Shown in pieces: positions 54,090 to 63,509 of a DNA stretch of 64,000 bases (positions are counted from its first letter, which is position 1; every line of letters begins with the position of its first letter). The translations under genes were made by a program, and so were the position numbers. The stretch lies in the NCBI GenBank assembly GCA_963706515.1, contig CAVPMW010000018.1:1-64000 (forward strand). Reading direction: 5' to 3'. Under the pieces are notes generated by a model that made no database searches, was not told the origin of the DNA, and saw nothing but the letters and a program-made list of their open reading frames with translations. This stretch comes from CAVPMW01 sp963706515. Its GTDB lineage: Bacteria; Chloroflexota; Anaerolineae; Anaerolineales; UBA4823.

Positions 54090-55052
54090 TTGGTGATCAG
54101 CCTGATCGCGCTGGTCATCATTCTCTACTTCGTGGACATTCGCAAGATGATCGAGGCGCTAAGGCTTGCGGATTTTCGGTTCATCATACTGGGTGCGCTG
54201 GTCTCCTTGATCTGGTTGGTCGTACGAGCGCTTGCCTGGAAGGCTCTGGTCGCCGACCGAGCCACTCTCAGCCAGACATTTTTAACGATTAATGAAGGAT
54301 ATTTACTCAACAACTTTCTCCCATTCCGACTGGGAGAAGTAGCGCGCGCCTTTTTGCTGGGTAACAAAACCGGTTTGGGTTTCTGGCAGGTCTTCCCTAC
54401 TGTGGTCATTGAACGGTTCATGGATCTGGGCATGGCGGTCGGATTGCTATTGGTCAGCGCGATCTTCGTCGTCGGTGGGAGCTGGGCGCGTGAGGCAGCC
54501 ATAGCGGCTGGGATCATTGTTGCTCTCGGGTTTGTGGTCTTATATCTCCTTGCCAGATATCAAGATAGGGCGATTGCGATTATTAATCGTCTGACCCGTC
54601 TGCATCCCGTGCTGGAGCGTCTTTCTAATAGGGTCGTCCCACCTTTTCTGGCGGGCTTGACCGCTCTCACCGATACCCGCTTATTTCTTCGGGCATTATT
54701 CTGGATCGCCGTCGACTGGTTCCTGGCATTCGTGCAGTATTACTTCATCATGCGCGCATTCTTTCCTGAAGTACAGCCTCTTTGGGCGGCTTTTACGCTC
54801 GGTGTGGCAGCCATCGGTATTGCTGCCCCCTCATCCCCAGGAGCATTGGGTGTATTGGAGCTGTCGATCGTCGGCGCGCTCTCTGTATTCGGTGTGGACC
54901 CTTCGGCTGGACTGGCGTATGCGTTGAGCACTCACGCTGTTCAGTACTTGCTCACCGGTGTGCTCGGCGCATATGGACTCGTCCGAGATGGAGAGTCGTT
55001 CATCGGCCTTTACCAGCGCGTCCGTCAGATCCCCAACAGCGCCAATCAGTGA
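54090..55052 (+). CDS. Flippase-like (lysylphosphatidylglycerol synthase TM-type) protein
   Basis: A 320-residue membrane protein with seven to eight helices of the UPF0104/LPG_synthase_TM family: ALVSLIWLVVRALAWKALV, 'YLLNNFLPFRLGEVARAFLL' and SSPGALGVLELSIVGAL are family hallmarks. It lacks the cytosolic aminoacyl-transferase domain, so it is likely a lipid flippase-like protein. The TTG at 54090 is the longest good start, but coding-like sequence (PQPPGKSTWRRVVPG) precedes it, so the real start may be upstream. It is coupled to the next gene. Confidence 0.82.
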   Translation: MVISLIALVIILYFVDIRKMIEALRLADFRFIILGALVSLIWLVVRALAWKALVADRATLSQTFLTINEGYLLNNFLPFRLGEVARAFLLGNKTGLGFWQVFPTVVIERFMDLGMAVGLLLVSAIFVVGGSWAREAAIAAGIIVALGFVVLYLLARYQDRAIAIINRLTRLHPVLERLSNRVVPPFLAGLTALTDTRLFLRALFWIAVDWFLAFVQYYFIMRAFFPEVQPLWAAFTLGVAAIGIAAPSSPGALGVLELSIVGALSVFGVDPSAGLAYALSTHAVQYLLTGVLGAYGLVRDGESFIGLYQRVRQIPNSANQ

Positions 55053-55059
55053 AGCCGGC

Positions 55060-56276
55060 ATGCGTATCCTCATTGCGTTGACATACTTCCGGCCCCATTA
55101 TTCCGGATTGACCATCTATGCCGAGCGGGAAGCACGCGCCCTGGCTGCCAGAGGCCATCACGTTACCATCCTCACTTCTCGCTTCGACCCGAGTCTGCCG
55201 GAGTACGAACAGCACGAGGGCATTGAGATTTACCGAATGAACGTCCGGGCGCATGTCAGCAAAGGTGTGATCATGCCTGGCATGCCTTTTATGTCCTGGC
55301 GCCAAATTAAGCGCGCGGATCTTGTCCACCTGCACGTACCTCAGCTGGACGCGGCTCTGATTGCTATCCTTGCTAAAATATTGAGGAAGCCAGTTATCCT
55401 GACCTATCACTGCGACCTGCTCTTGCCGCCAGGTGTGTTGAACCGGGCTGCTAACCTGGTCTCGGATGTCGCCAATCACATTACCGCCAGGCTGGCTGAC
55501 GTAATCGTTACCAACACGCACGATTACGCCGAAAACTCCGCTTTCCTGAGTAAATATCTGGGAAAACTTCAGGCGATTTACCCACCTATTGAGCTGGCAG
55601 CGGTTCAACCCGGTGATCTGGCAAATTTCCGCCAGAAATACAATCTCTTAGACGGACAGCGTATTATTGGTATGGCCGCGCGCCTGGCTGCTGAGAAAGG
55701 GGTTGAGTATTTAGTGGGAGCTATCCCATTAATCCTCGAACAGGTGCCCCAGGCAAGGGTTCTGTTTGTGGGTCCCTACCAGCATGTTTTTGGTGAAGAG
55801 GAGTATTCCGCTAACCTTAAACCGCTGATCGAGAGCGTCTCCAATCATTGGACCTTCCTGGGAGTCATTCCTCCACTGGAAATGTCTGCTTTTTTTCATT
55901 CCTGCGAGGTAACCGTTCTCCCCAGTGTTAACAGTACAGAATCATATGGGATGGTCCAGGTAGAATCCATGAAGTGCGGCACACCTGTCGTCGCCTCCAA
56001 TATTCCGGGCGTGCGCGTGCCGGTCCGCGAGACTGGCACCGGGCTGATCGTGCCGCCGCGTGACAGCCGGGCACTGGCAGAAGCGATCATTGCTATCCTC
56101 AACCATCCGGATGATTTCCAGGGTAAACCCGAGGCATTGCTCTTCCAATCATGCCTGAGAATTTCGCAATTAACTACGAAAGCTTATTCCAGCGCCTGGC
56201 AGCAGCCATACACTCCGGACGACCCCAGGAAATTGCCGATCGCGCCAGCCAGGAGAAGGTCGAAAATATCAAATAG
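55060..56276 (+). CDS. GT4 glycosyltransferase
   Basis: A GT-B glycosyltransferase of about 405 residues: N-terminal 'YFRPHYSGLTIYAEREARALA', C-terminal MAARLAAEKGVEYLVGAI, and NSTESYGMVQVESMKCGTPVV with the ESYGM E motif. The C-terminus is probably frameshifted near 56,140: the frame ending at 56283 runs into non-protein sequence, while another frame gives INYESLFQRLAAAIHSGR, with a stop at 56274-56276. ATG 55060 is eight bases after the preceding stop. It likely glycosylates a membrane lipid or polyprenol carrier. Confidence 0.85.
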
Positions 56277-56350
56277 CATTTAGAGATTATGGATGCCAGC
56301 AGTCAAACCGAACTAATAAAATCAAATAAATCTCTATCGACAAGTCGGTT

Positions 56351-57151
56351 ATGAGCGACAAGGATTTCTTGTGGCTGCATTTACGGGATTTGCCTTACTT
56401 CCGCTCAATCACCCGTGCTGTTGAGGCGCAATTCTTCCAACAGTTTGAGCTTGCCCGACCTATCCTGGACATCGGCAGCGGAGACGGGCATTTTGCCAGC
56501 GTGACCTTCGCAGAACCTTTGGATGTCGGATTGGATCCTTGGACCGGCCCGATCCGGGAAGCTAAGAAGCGAGGTTGCTATCGCTCCCTGATCCAGGCAG
56601 ATGCCGGTGATATGCCGTTGAAAAGCGCATATTTTGGCAGCGCAATCAGTAATTCCGTGCTCGAGCACATTCCCCACATAGACGCGGTTCTGGCAGAAAT
56701 CTCCCGGGTTCTCCAACCCGGGGCGCTCTTTGTATTCTCTGTGCCTAACCCCGCGTATTTTTCAGAGCTGTCTATCGCAGGGATACTTAACCGGGCAGGA
56801 TTAGCGGGATTGGGCAGAGGCTATACAGAGTGGTTCCGTAGGATTTCACGCGTCGAACATGCTGACCCACCGGACGTATGGAGCGAGCGGCTGGAGTGTG
56901 CCGGATTCAAGCTCGATCGGTGGTTCAATTATCTCTCTCCACAAGCCTGGCAGATGGTGGAATGGGGACATTACTTCGGCGCGCCTACCCTGCTCCCCCA
57001 TTTTCTCATCCGCCGCTGGTTATGGGTGCCTTCCCGCTGGAATCTGGCTCTCACAGAACGAATTGTGCGCCCTTATACGCAGGCTGAACCCGACCCACAA
57101 GGGACATTTACTTTTTTTATCGCCCACAAGAAGACATCTAATGGACACTGA
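56351..57151 (+). CDS. Class I SAM methyltransferase
   Basis: A 266-residue methyltransferase. Motif I is RPILDIGSGDGHFASV, then VGLDPWTGPIREAKKRG, DAGDMPLKSAYFGSAISNSVLEHI and VLQPGALFVFSVPNP. This is the UbiE/COQ5-like Methyltransf_11 group. The C-terminal half is larger than minimal members and may bind a lipid-linked acceptor. ATG 56351. It ends 11 bases inside the second methyltransferase gene. Confidence 0.85.
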   Translation: MSDKDFLWLHLRDLPYFRSITRAVEAQFFQQFELARPILDIGSGDGHFASVTFAEPLDVGLDPWTGPIREAKKRGCYRSLIQADAGDMPLKSAYFGSAISNSVLEHIPHIDAVLAEISRVLQPGALFVFSVPNPAYFSELSIAGILNRAGLAGLGRGYTEWFRRISRVEHADPPDVWSERLECAGFKLDRWFNYLSPQAWQMVEWGHYFGAPTLLPHFLIRRWLWVPSRWNLALTERIVRPYTQAEPDPQGTFTFFIAHKKTSNGH

Positions 57152-57876
57152 TCCTGAGCATCCTTTCGACGAGGACTATTTTCGGAGAGGGCCATATGCC
57201 AGTGTCTCCTTCGAAAAATACAGCCAGTATTGGTGGTCGAACCGCTTTTATGCGACCCTGGCTCTGCGTTATGGTCCCCCTTCAGGGAGAGTGCTGGAGG
57301 TCGGCTGTGGCTTGGGTCATCTACTGACCTGGTTCGCCGCCCCTTACAAAGTCTTTGGTACGGATATCAACTCATGGGCTTTGGAACAAGCCAGACAAAC
57401 GATGCCGGATGGATCTTTTCTGGTGGTTTCAGCCGAAGACCTGGGTGCATTTACCAATGCGCAGCTTCCAGATCGTAATTGCCAAACACGTCGTCGAACA
57501 TCTGCCGCACCCCGAGACGGCAATTCGCGAGATGAGCCGCGTCCTTTCACCGGGTGGGCTGTTGGTGCTTGCCACCCCGAACCTGGCTTCACCGATGCGT
57601 TCCTGGAAAAAGGACAGATGGATAGGCTACCAGGACCCGACTCACATCAGCCTGAAACAGCCGGAAGTATGGCTTGCATTTTTACGGGCTCATAAATTGC
57701 AACCATTTAAAGTGTTCTCCGATGGATTCTGGGATGCTCCTTACTTACCCGTCGTACCAACAAAAGTGCAAAAATTGGTGTTTGGCGCTCCTGGGGGCTT
57801 GCAGGCTGTTTTGGGATGGAGTATTATTCCCCTTCGAATGGGTGAAAGCCTGATTGTACTGGCAAAGAAGTTATGA
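57141..57876 (+). CDS. Class I SAM methyltransferase, frameshifted
   Basis: A second SAM methyltransferase of about 245 residues in two frames. The first (ATG 57141) has VLEVGCGLGHLLTWFA and FGTDINSWALEQARQTM; after a break near 57,465 the other has IAKHVVEHLPHPETAIREMSRVLSPGGLLVLATPN. It resembles the family of methyltransferases in glycan clusters. Its stop overlaps the next start (ATGA), so it is translationally coupled. The break is probably a sequence error. Confidence 0.85.
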
Positions 57877-60143
57877 GCAATGACGAGCCAACAGTTCTGG
57901 ATTTCATAAAGTCACTATTGACGCCATGGCGCGGCGCTCCGCTCCGTCTCCCTCCAAAACCTGAACCAAAACCTGCATCTCAATCCACGGCACCCGGCGC
58001 GGACGAGGTGCTCCCTCCTCCGATCCCCGTCGAAGAATACACGCCCAGCACAGCTGCACCTGCAGCGATTGCTGTCGTTACAATCGAGGAGGAACTCGCT
58101 CCCCAAACGACCCCTGCAGCGGAGCCAGCGCCTGCAACCCCAGGCGAAGCTCAACCCGCGATTATCTATACTCCTTTTCCCTGGCGCTCATTACTGGCTC
58201 TCGTCCTGGCTCTGGCTGCTCAATGGTCATTGCGCCCCAGGGATGGACGCGACTGGAAAATTGGCGCAATCCTCTACCTGGCAGCAGCTGGAGTATTGAT
58301 CTGGGCCTATCTTCGCCGGGAATTCTTATTCCCTCTGCCGGATGAAGCTGCCCAGGAAAAGAATTCAGCCTCTTTTAGAAAAACACTATTTCTGGCTGCG
58401 ATCCTGGTGGCTGGAGCGGCCTTCGTCACCTTGGGAGATAACCAATTTACAACACTGAACCTATTTTTATGGATCCTGGCAATTATTCTAATGGTTGGAG
58501 CATTCTGGCTGCCTGAAGGTAACCGCCGTGGTCTCAGGACAGCCCTAAAAAACTGGTTACAGGACCCTGGCATCCATATCTCCCTGAGAGATTATCGCTT
58601 GTGGCTGGTCTTAGGCGTAGTTTTTTTGGTCGTGTTCATGCGGTTTTACCGGATCTCAACAGTCCCGCCGGAAATGAACAGCGACCATGCTGAGAAGCTG
58701 TTGGATGTTTACGATGTCTTGCATGGTGAGCATCGCATCTTCTTTCCGAGAAACACAGGGCGTGAGGCGATCCAGTTTTACTGGACAGCGGGAATCGCGA
58801 CCCTATTAGGGACAGGCGTCTCGTTCATCAGCCTGAAGATTGGCACGGTCTTATTCGGATTATTGACCTTACCCTTCATCTATTTAATTGGACGTGAGGT
58901 AGCCGGTCGCAGAGCAGGCATCTTTGCCTTGATTTTTGCAGGGATTGCCTATTGGCCGAATGTTATTTCAAGAGTGGGCCTGCGTTTTCCGCTTTATCCG
59001 TTATTTGCTGCAGCTACTCTCTATTTTTTAATTCGCGGTATCCGGCGCAACAGCCGCAATGATTTCATCCTGGCGGGGCTGGTGCTTGGGTTGGGCTTGC
59101 AGGGATATACACCATTCCGCATCATGCCTTTCGTCGTTTTAGCTGCCGTGGCAATCTACCTGGTCCATCGCGCCGCAGCCGGAAAACGCAGCCAGATTCT
59201 TCTGAGCCTGGTTATACTGGCGCTGATCGCTTTGCTAGCATTTTTACCGCTTTTCCGCTACGCACTCAGCAATCCTGACATGTTCAGCTACCGGGCTTTT
59301 TCCCGCCTGGGTTCGATCGACCAGCCCCTGCCAGGACCTGCATGGCAGATTTTTCTGCAAAACCTGTGGCGTGCCTCTACGATGTTTTTCTGGGACGACG
59401 GCGATATTTGGGTAATTTCTGTCACAAATCGACCGGTATTGGACCTGATTTCAGGGGCATTATTGGGTCTTGGAATTGCACTTCTTATCGTCCGTTACAT
59501 ACTCAAGCGCAACTGGGTCGATCTATTTTTACTCATCTCTGTCCCATTGATGATGATGCCTTCTATCTTATCGCTGGCGTTCCCTGCTGAAAATCCAGCA
59601 ATCAACCGAGCGTCCGGAGCGCTGGTCCCCGCGTTTATCATCGTTGGTATTGCGATGGATGGGTTCTATACAACTGCCCGGCGCTTCCGCAGCGCTACTG
59701 CCGGGCGGTGGCTGGCGGGAGCCTTGATAGTTTTCCTGTTATTACCGGCTCTCATCCAAAATTACGATCTGGTATTCAACCAATATTACCGGCAGTACTC
59801 GGGGGGATCCTGGAATACCGACGAGATGGGCCAGGCAATTGCGGACTTCAGCAAAACCATTGGCAGCGGGGATAATGCCTGGGTGCTGGCATTCCCGCAC
59901 TGGGTCGACACCCGGCTGGTGGGCATGCAGGCGGGGTATATCACGCGGGATATGGCAATATTCCCGGAGAATCTTGCCTCGACAAAGGATGCCGCCGGGG
60001 CAAAACTCTTCCTGGTTAAGCCGGAGGACGTCGAAGGGCTGAAAATGCTCCTTCAGCTCTATCCGGATGGCTGGGTTCAGGAGTATCCATCCAAATATGC
60101 GGATAAAAACTTCTACATGTTCTTCGTACCGCCCGCTCAATAA
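57873..60143 (+). CDS. GT-C membrane glycosyltransferase (GT39/PMT-like)
   Basis: A 756-residue protein. Residues 1 to about 90 are a Pro/Glu/Ala-rich cytosolic region (PKPEPKPAS). Then come about 12 membrane helices of the GT-C fold. The first extracytoplasmic loop has the acidic EMNSDHAEKLLD, in place of the DE motif of ArnT/PMT enzymes, followed by 'FYWTAGIATLLGTGVSFISLKIG' and 'IYLIGREVAGRRAGIFALIFAGI'. It should transfer sugar from a polyprenyl-phosphate donor at the outer face. ATG 57873 overlaps the previous stop. The acceptor is unknown. Confidence 0.85.
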   Translation: MSNDEPTVLDFIKSLLTPWRGAPLRLPPKPEPKPASQSTAPGADEVLPPPIPVEEYTPSTAAPAAIAVVTIEEELAPQTTPAAEPAPATPGEAQPAIIYTPFPWRSLLALVLALAAQWSLRPRDGRDWKIGAILYLAAAGVLIWAYLRREFLFPLPDEAAQEKNSASFRKTLFLAAILVAGAAFVTLGDNQFTTLNLFLWILAIILMVGAFWLPEGNRRGLRTALKNWLQDPGIHISLRDYRLWLVLGVVFLVVFMRFYRISTVPPEMNSDHAEKLLDVYDVLHGEHRIFFPRNTGREAIQFYWTAGIATLLGTGVSFISLKIGTVLFGLLTLPFIYLIGREVAGRRAGIFALIFAGIAYWPNVISRVGLRFPLYPLFAAATLYFLIRGIRRNSRNDFILAGLVLGLGLQGYTPFRIMPFVVLAAVAIYLVHRAAAGKRSQILLSLVILALIALLAFLPLFRYALSNPDMFSYRAFSRLGSIDQPLPGPAWQIFLQNLWRASTMFFWDDGDIWVISVTNRPVLDLISGALLGLGIALLIVRYILKRNWVDLFLLISVPLMMMPSILSLAFPAENPAINRASGALVPAFIIVGIAMDGFYTTARRFRSATAGRWLAGALIVFLLLPALIQNYDLVFNQYYRQYSGGSWNTDEMGQAIADFSKTIGSGDNAWVLAFPHWVDTRLVGMQAGYITRDMAIFPENLASTKDAAGAKLFLVKPEDVEGLKMLLQLYPDGWVQEYPSKYADKNFYMFFVPPAQ

Positions 60144-60227
60144 GGGGGCATGATTTCAAATGGAGCGTAGATTAGCCCAAAGATTATCGCCCGAATGAGA
60201 TAAAATAATCTGCTCCAGGCTAAACCT

Positions 60228-63200
60228 GTGGAACAAGAAAATTACGAACATCGTTCAACCAATATGACTCCAGAAGTGCCGCTGCAATCTGAAAAACCTG
60301 TCGTTAGACCGCGGGTTTGGATATACGATCTTTTACTTGCACTCATCCTGATTGCGGGTATATCTTTCCGATTAATTGGTATCAATTGGGGGGAAAATCA
60401 ATACCTTCACCCGGACGAGCGGTTTCTGGTGTGGGTAGGCGCGGATATCTCTCCAACCAAGATTGTGCCGAACCCCAATCCCAATCCAGCGCCTGGGGAG
60501 CAGGCAGAGATTAAAAAATGGATCACGTGGCAAGAATACTTTGATACGCCAAATTCCTCTTTGAATCCGCAAAATCGTGGACATGGTTTTTACGTCTACG
60601 GAACTTTTCCCATGTTTCTGGCGCGGTTCATCGTCGAATGGACGTACGGTCATTCGGGTTTCGATGAGATGACCCAGGTTGGACGGTCATTATCCGCTCT
60701 TGCCGATATCCTGGTTATTCTGCTGGTATACCTGGCAGGAACAAGGCTGTACGACCGGCGGATCGGCCTGCTTGCAGCCGCATTCTGGGCAGCAATGGTT
60801 CTCCCCATCCAGCAGGCTCATTTCTTCACGATGGACACCTTCGCCAACTTCCTGACCTTTTTGGCGTTGTACATTGCTATCTGCATCAGCACCGATTCGC
60901 GTCCGTGGCGCTTAAGCATCAAGCGATCAACACCGCCCGCGGTCCCAGATGCTGAATCACCGGATTCCAAACCGAGCAGTCCCGGCTATATCAGAGATTT
61001 CCTCACCCATCCGCTATTCCTGTACAGTCTGGCATTCGGCCTCGTGTATGGGATGGCTGTCGCCTCGAAGCTAAACACCTTTCCGGCTGCTGCTGTGCTC
61101 CCTGCAGCGATCCTTATCCGGATTTTCAAAGACAAAAAGCCGCTCCGCCAATCTATGCTTTACCAGGCGATTCCCTATTTAGCCATCGCGGGAGCGCTCA
61201 GCATCCTTGCTTTTCGCATCTTGCAGCCCTATGCGTTTGCCGGACCTGGTTTCTTCGGCGTAAGGCTGAATCCTGCCTGGGTCGCCAATATCCGCGAACA
61301 ACGCGCCCAAAGCACGGGAAACCTCGATCTGCCATTCGCGATGCAATGGGCGCGCCGGTCCTTCTGGTTCTCTGCAGAAAACATGATCCTGTGGGGGATG
61401 GGTTTGCCGTTGGGAATCTTAGCATTTGCGGGATTCCTGTGGGCTGGCTGGCGGATGGTGAGATTCTGGCGTGAAGGTGAATGGCAGCACACTGCCTTAC
61501 TCTGGGGTTGGACAGGGATTTACTTCCTGTGGCAATCCCTGGCGAAGAACCCGACGATGCGCTACCAGCTCCTGATCTATCCGACACTGGGGATTTTCGC
61601 TGCATGGGCGGTTTTCACTTTGTGGGATGCCGGTAAGCGAGCTGAGCGCGGCGGCCGCGCGCTGCGCCTGGTCGCAGGCGTAATCGGCGCCGGGGTTCTG
61701 CTGGCAACTTACGGCTGGGCATATGCTTTCACGATGAGCGTTTACAACCAGCCGGTAACCCGCATAGCTGCCACGCGCTGGATCTTCAGAAATATCCCAG
61801 GACCGATCAACCTGCCGATCCAGACTGGCGAGGGAGTATTCAACCAGCCGATTTCTTTCCCATACTCTTACTCCATTCAACCAGGTATCCCCTATCAAAC
61901 CAGTTTTAAGCCGCAAACGGGCGGCACGCTATCCGAAATTTATTTACCCCATGTGCAAGACCAACAAGGCAGCCCCACCCCCCGCAATCTGCAGCTTACC
62001 ATCTCGGATGTACCCGACGGGACAGCACCGTTGGCTTCCAGCCAGGTGCAGGTTAACTTATCTGAGACCAGCGACCCCCTGGGTCGAGCGGTAACGTTTA
62101 CTCTCGATCACCCATTAACCCTCGACCCAGCAAAAGATTACGCGATGACCATCGAGCTGGCAGGCGCAGCAGAAGCTGCCTCGGTGGATAGCCCGATCGA
62201 ATTGGTGATCCAGGGCAGCTCTGGGAGTTTTTCACAGGAAATCCCCCCTCAAAACCTGGTCATTCGCTCCAGTATTCCCGCCGCAGCTGTGTTCCAGCCA
62301 GAGACCTCCGGTGTGCTGTCCGATATCTATATCGACCAGATCAGCGACATTAGCGGCAGTGGAAAGCCGAAGACAATTTCAGTCAACCTAAACGGCCCTA
62401 CTGAGCAGGGCTCACAAGGTCAAAATGATGCGAGTGGTGGGAATGAAAATCAAGACACCGCGATCGCTGGCACGCTGACGTTCGATCCAGCCGCCCAGGG
62501 CAATTCCCGCTACCACATCCAGCTGGAAACACCGATTCCAGTTCAAGCCGGTGAAAGATACCAGATACAGCTTTCGCTGCTTGCCGATGAAGGCATGCTC
62601 AACTTGAACGGTGGCGCCCTGGCTAACGAGGGCGATTGGGATGACGGGTTACCGCTGCGTATGGATGGGTATGATCCCTTCGGTGGTTTATATCCAACCG
62701 ATTTAAATTTCAATATGTATCTCGACGACAATCCCGATAAGCTGGCGCGCTTCGAGCGGATCCTCGACCAATCAGAATACCTGGTAATCACCTCCAACCG
62801 GCAGTGGGGAAGCCTGCCACGCATACCCGAGCGCTTCCCGATGACCACCGTTTATTATCGCAACTTGTTGGGCTGCCCGGAGGACAAAGCAATCGGCTGG
62901 TGTTATTCGGTAGCCAAGCCTGGTATGTTCAAAGGCGCCTTAGGCTACGACCTGGTGCAGACCTTCCAGAATGACCCCAAGATCGGACCCTTTCAGATCA
63001 ACGACCAGTTTGCTGAGGAAGCTTTCACGGTATACGACCACCCTAAAGTGCTGGTGTTTAAGAAGAACGCAGACTACAACCCTCAGAAAGTCGCCGATAT
63101 CTTGGGAGCGGTGGATTTCAGCCACGTCCTGCGCCTGCCGCCTATCCAATTTCCACCCCACCCTGCCGACCTGATGCTGCCCATAGACCGGCTGGCTGCT

Positions 63201-63509
63201 CAGCGTTTGGGCGGCACCTGGGCTGAGCTATTTGATACCAGCCGGATTATTAACCTCTATCCTGGCCTCGCGGCAGTCCTTTGGTACGTATGCGTTTTCT
63301 TATTGGGCTTGATCGTCTTCCCAATCCTGCATTGGATTCTTCCTGGTTTAACGGATAAAGGCTACCCACTGGCGCGCACAGCAGGGATGCTGCTGCTTTC
63401 GTACTTTGCCTGGCTTCTCGGCTCGTACCAGGTCCCATTCACGCGTACAACCATCGGCTTGATCATTCTTGGACTCGTAATTGTAGGGCTGCTGGTCTAC
63501 AATTTTTAG
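60228..63509 (+). CDS. Giant GT-C / Chlor_Arch_YYY protein, N-terminal portion
   Basis: A 1093-residue frame. It begins with a GT-C domain whose first loop has NQYLHPDERFLVWVG, followed by about ten helices. Residues about 520-820 form an extracytoplasmic part with two similar beta-rich modules: FKPQTGGTLSEIYL at residue 559 and FQPETSGVLSDIYI at 688, period about 128 residues. A second set of helices (ending YNF) starts near residue 1015. The frame ends at TAG 63507-63509 because of an extra T in a T5 run; removing it continues into the YYY domain. Start GTG 60228, with an alternative ATG at 60264. Confidence 0.82.
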   Translation: MEQENYEHRSTNMTPEVPLQSEKPVVRPRVWIYDLLLALILIAGISFRLIGINWGENQYLHPDERFLVWVGADISPTKIVPNPNPNPAPGEQAEIKKWITWQEYFDTPNSSLNPQNRGHGFYVYGTFPMFLARFIVEWTYGHSGFDEMTQVGRSLSALADILVILLVYLAGTRLYDRRIGLLAAAFWAAMVLPIQQAHFFTMDTFANFLTFLALYIAICISTDSRPWRLSIKRSTPPAVPDAESPDSKPSSPGYIRDFLTHPLFLYSLAFGLVYGMAVASKLNTFPAAAVLPAAILIRIFKDKKPLRQSMLYQAIPYLAIAGALSILAFRILQPYAFAGPGFFGVRLNPAWVANIREQRAQSTGNLDLPFAMQWARRSFWFSAENMILWGMGLPLGILAFAGFLWAGWRMVRFWREGEWQHTALLWGWTGIYFLWQSLAKNPTMRYQLLIYPTLGIFAAWAVFTLWDAGKRAERGGRALRLVAGVIGAGVLLATYGWAYAFTMSVYNQPVTRIAATRWIFRNIPGPINLPIQTGEGVFNQPISFPYSYSIQPGIPYQTSFKPQTGGTLSEIYLPHVQDQQGSPTPRNLQLTISDVPDGTAPLASSQVQVNLSETSDPLGRAVTFTLDHPLTLDPAKDYAMTIELAGAAEAASVDSPIELVIQGSSGSFSQEIPPQNLVIRSSIPAAAVFQPETSGVLSDIYIDQISDISGSGKPKTISVNLNGPTEQGSQGQNDASGGNENQDTAIAGTLTFDPAAQGNSRYHIQLETPIPVQAGERYQIQLSLLADEGMLNLNGGALANEGDWDDGLPLRMDGYDPFGGLYPTDLNFNMYLDDNPDKLARFERILDQSEYLVITSNRQWGSLPRIPERFPMTTVYYRNLLGCPEDKAIGWCYSVAKPGMFKGALGYDLVQTFQNDPKIGPFQINDQFAEEAFTVYDHPKVLVFKKNADYNPQKVADILGAVDFSHVLRLPPIQFPPHPADLMLPIDRLAAQRLGGTWAELFDTSRIINLYPGLAAVLWYVCVFLLGLIVFPILHWILPGLTDKGYPLARTAGMLLLSYFAWLLGSYQVPFTRTTIGLIILGLVIVGLLVYNF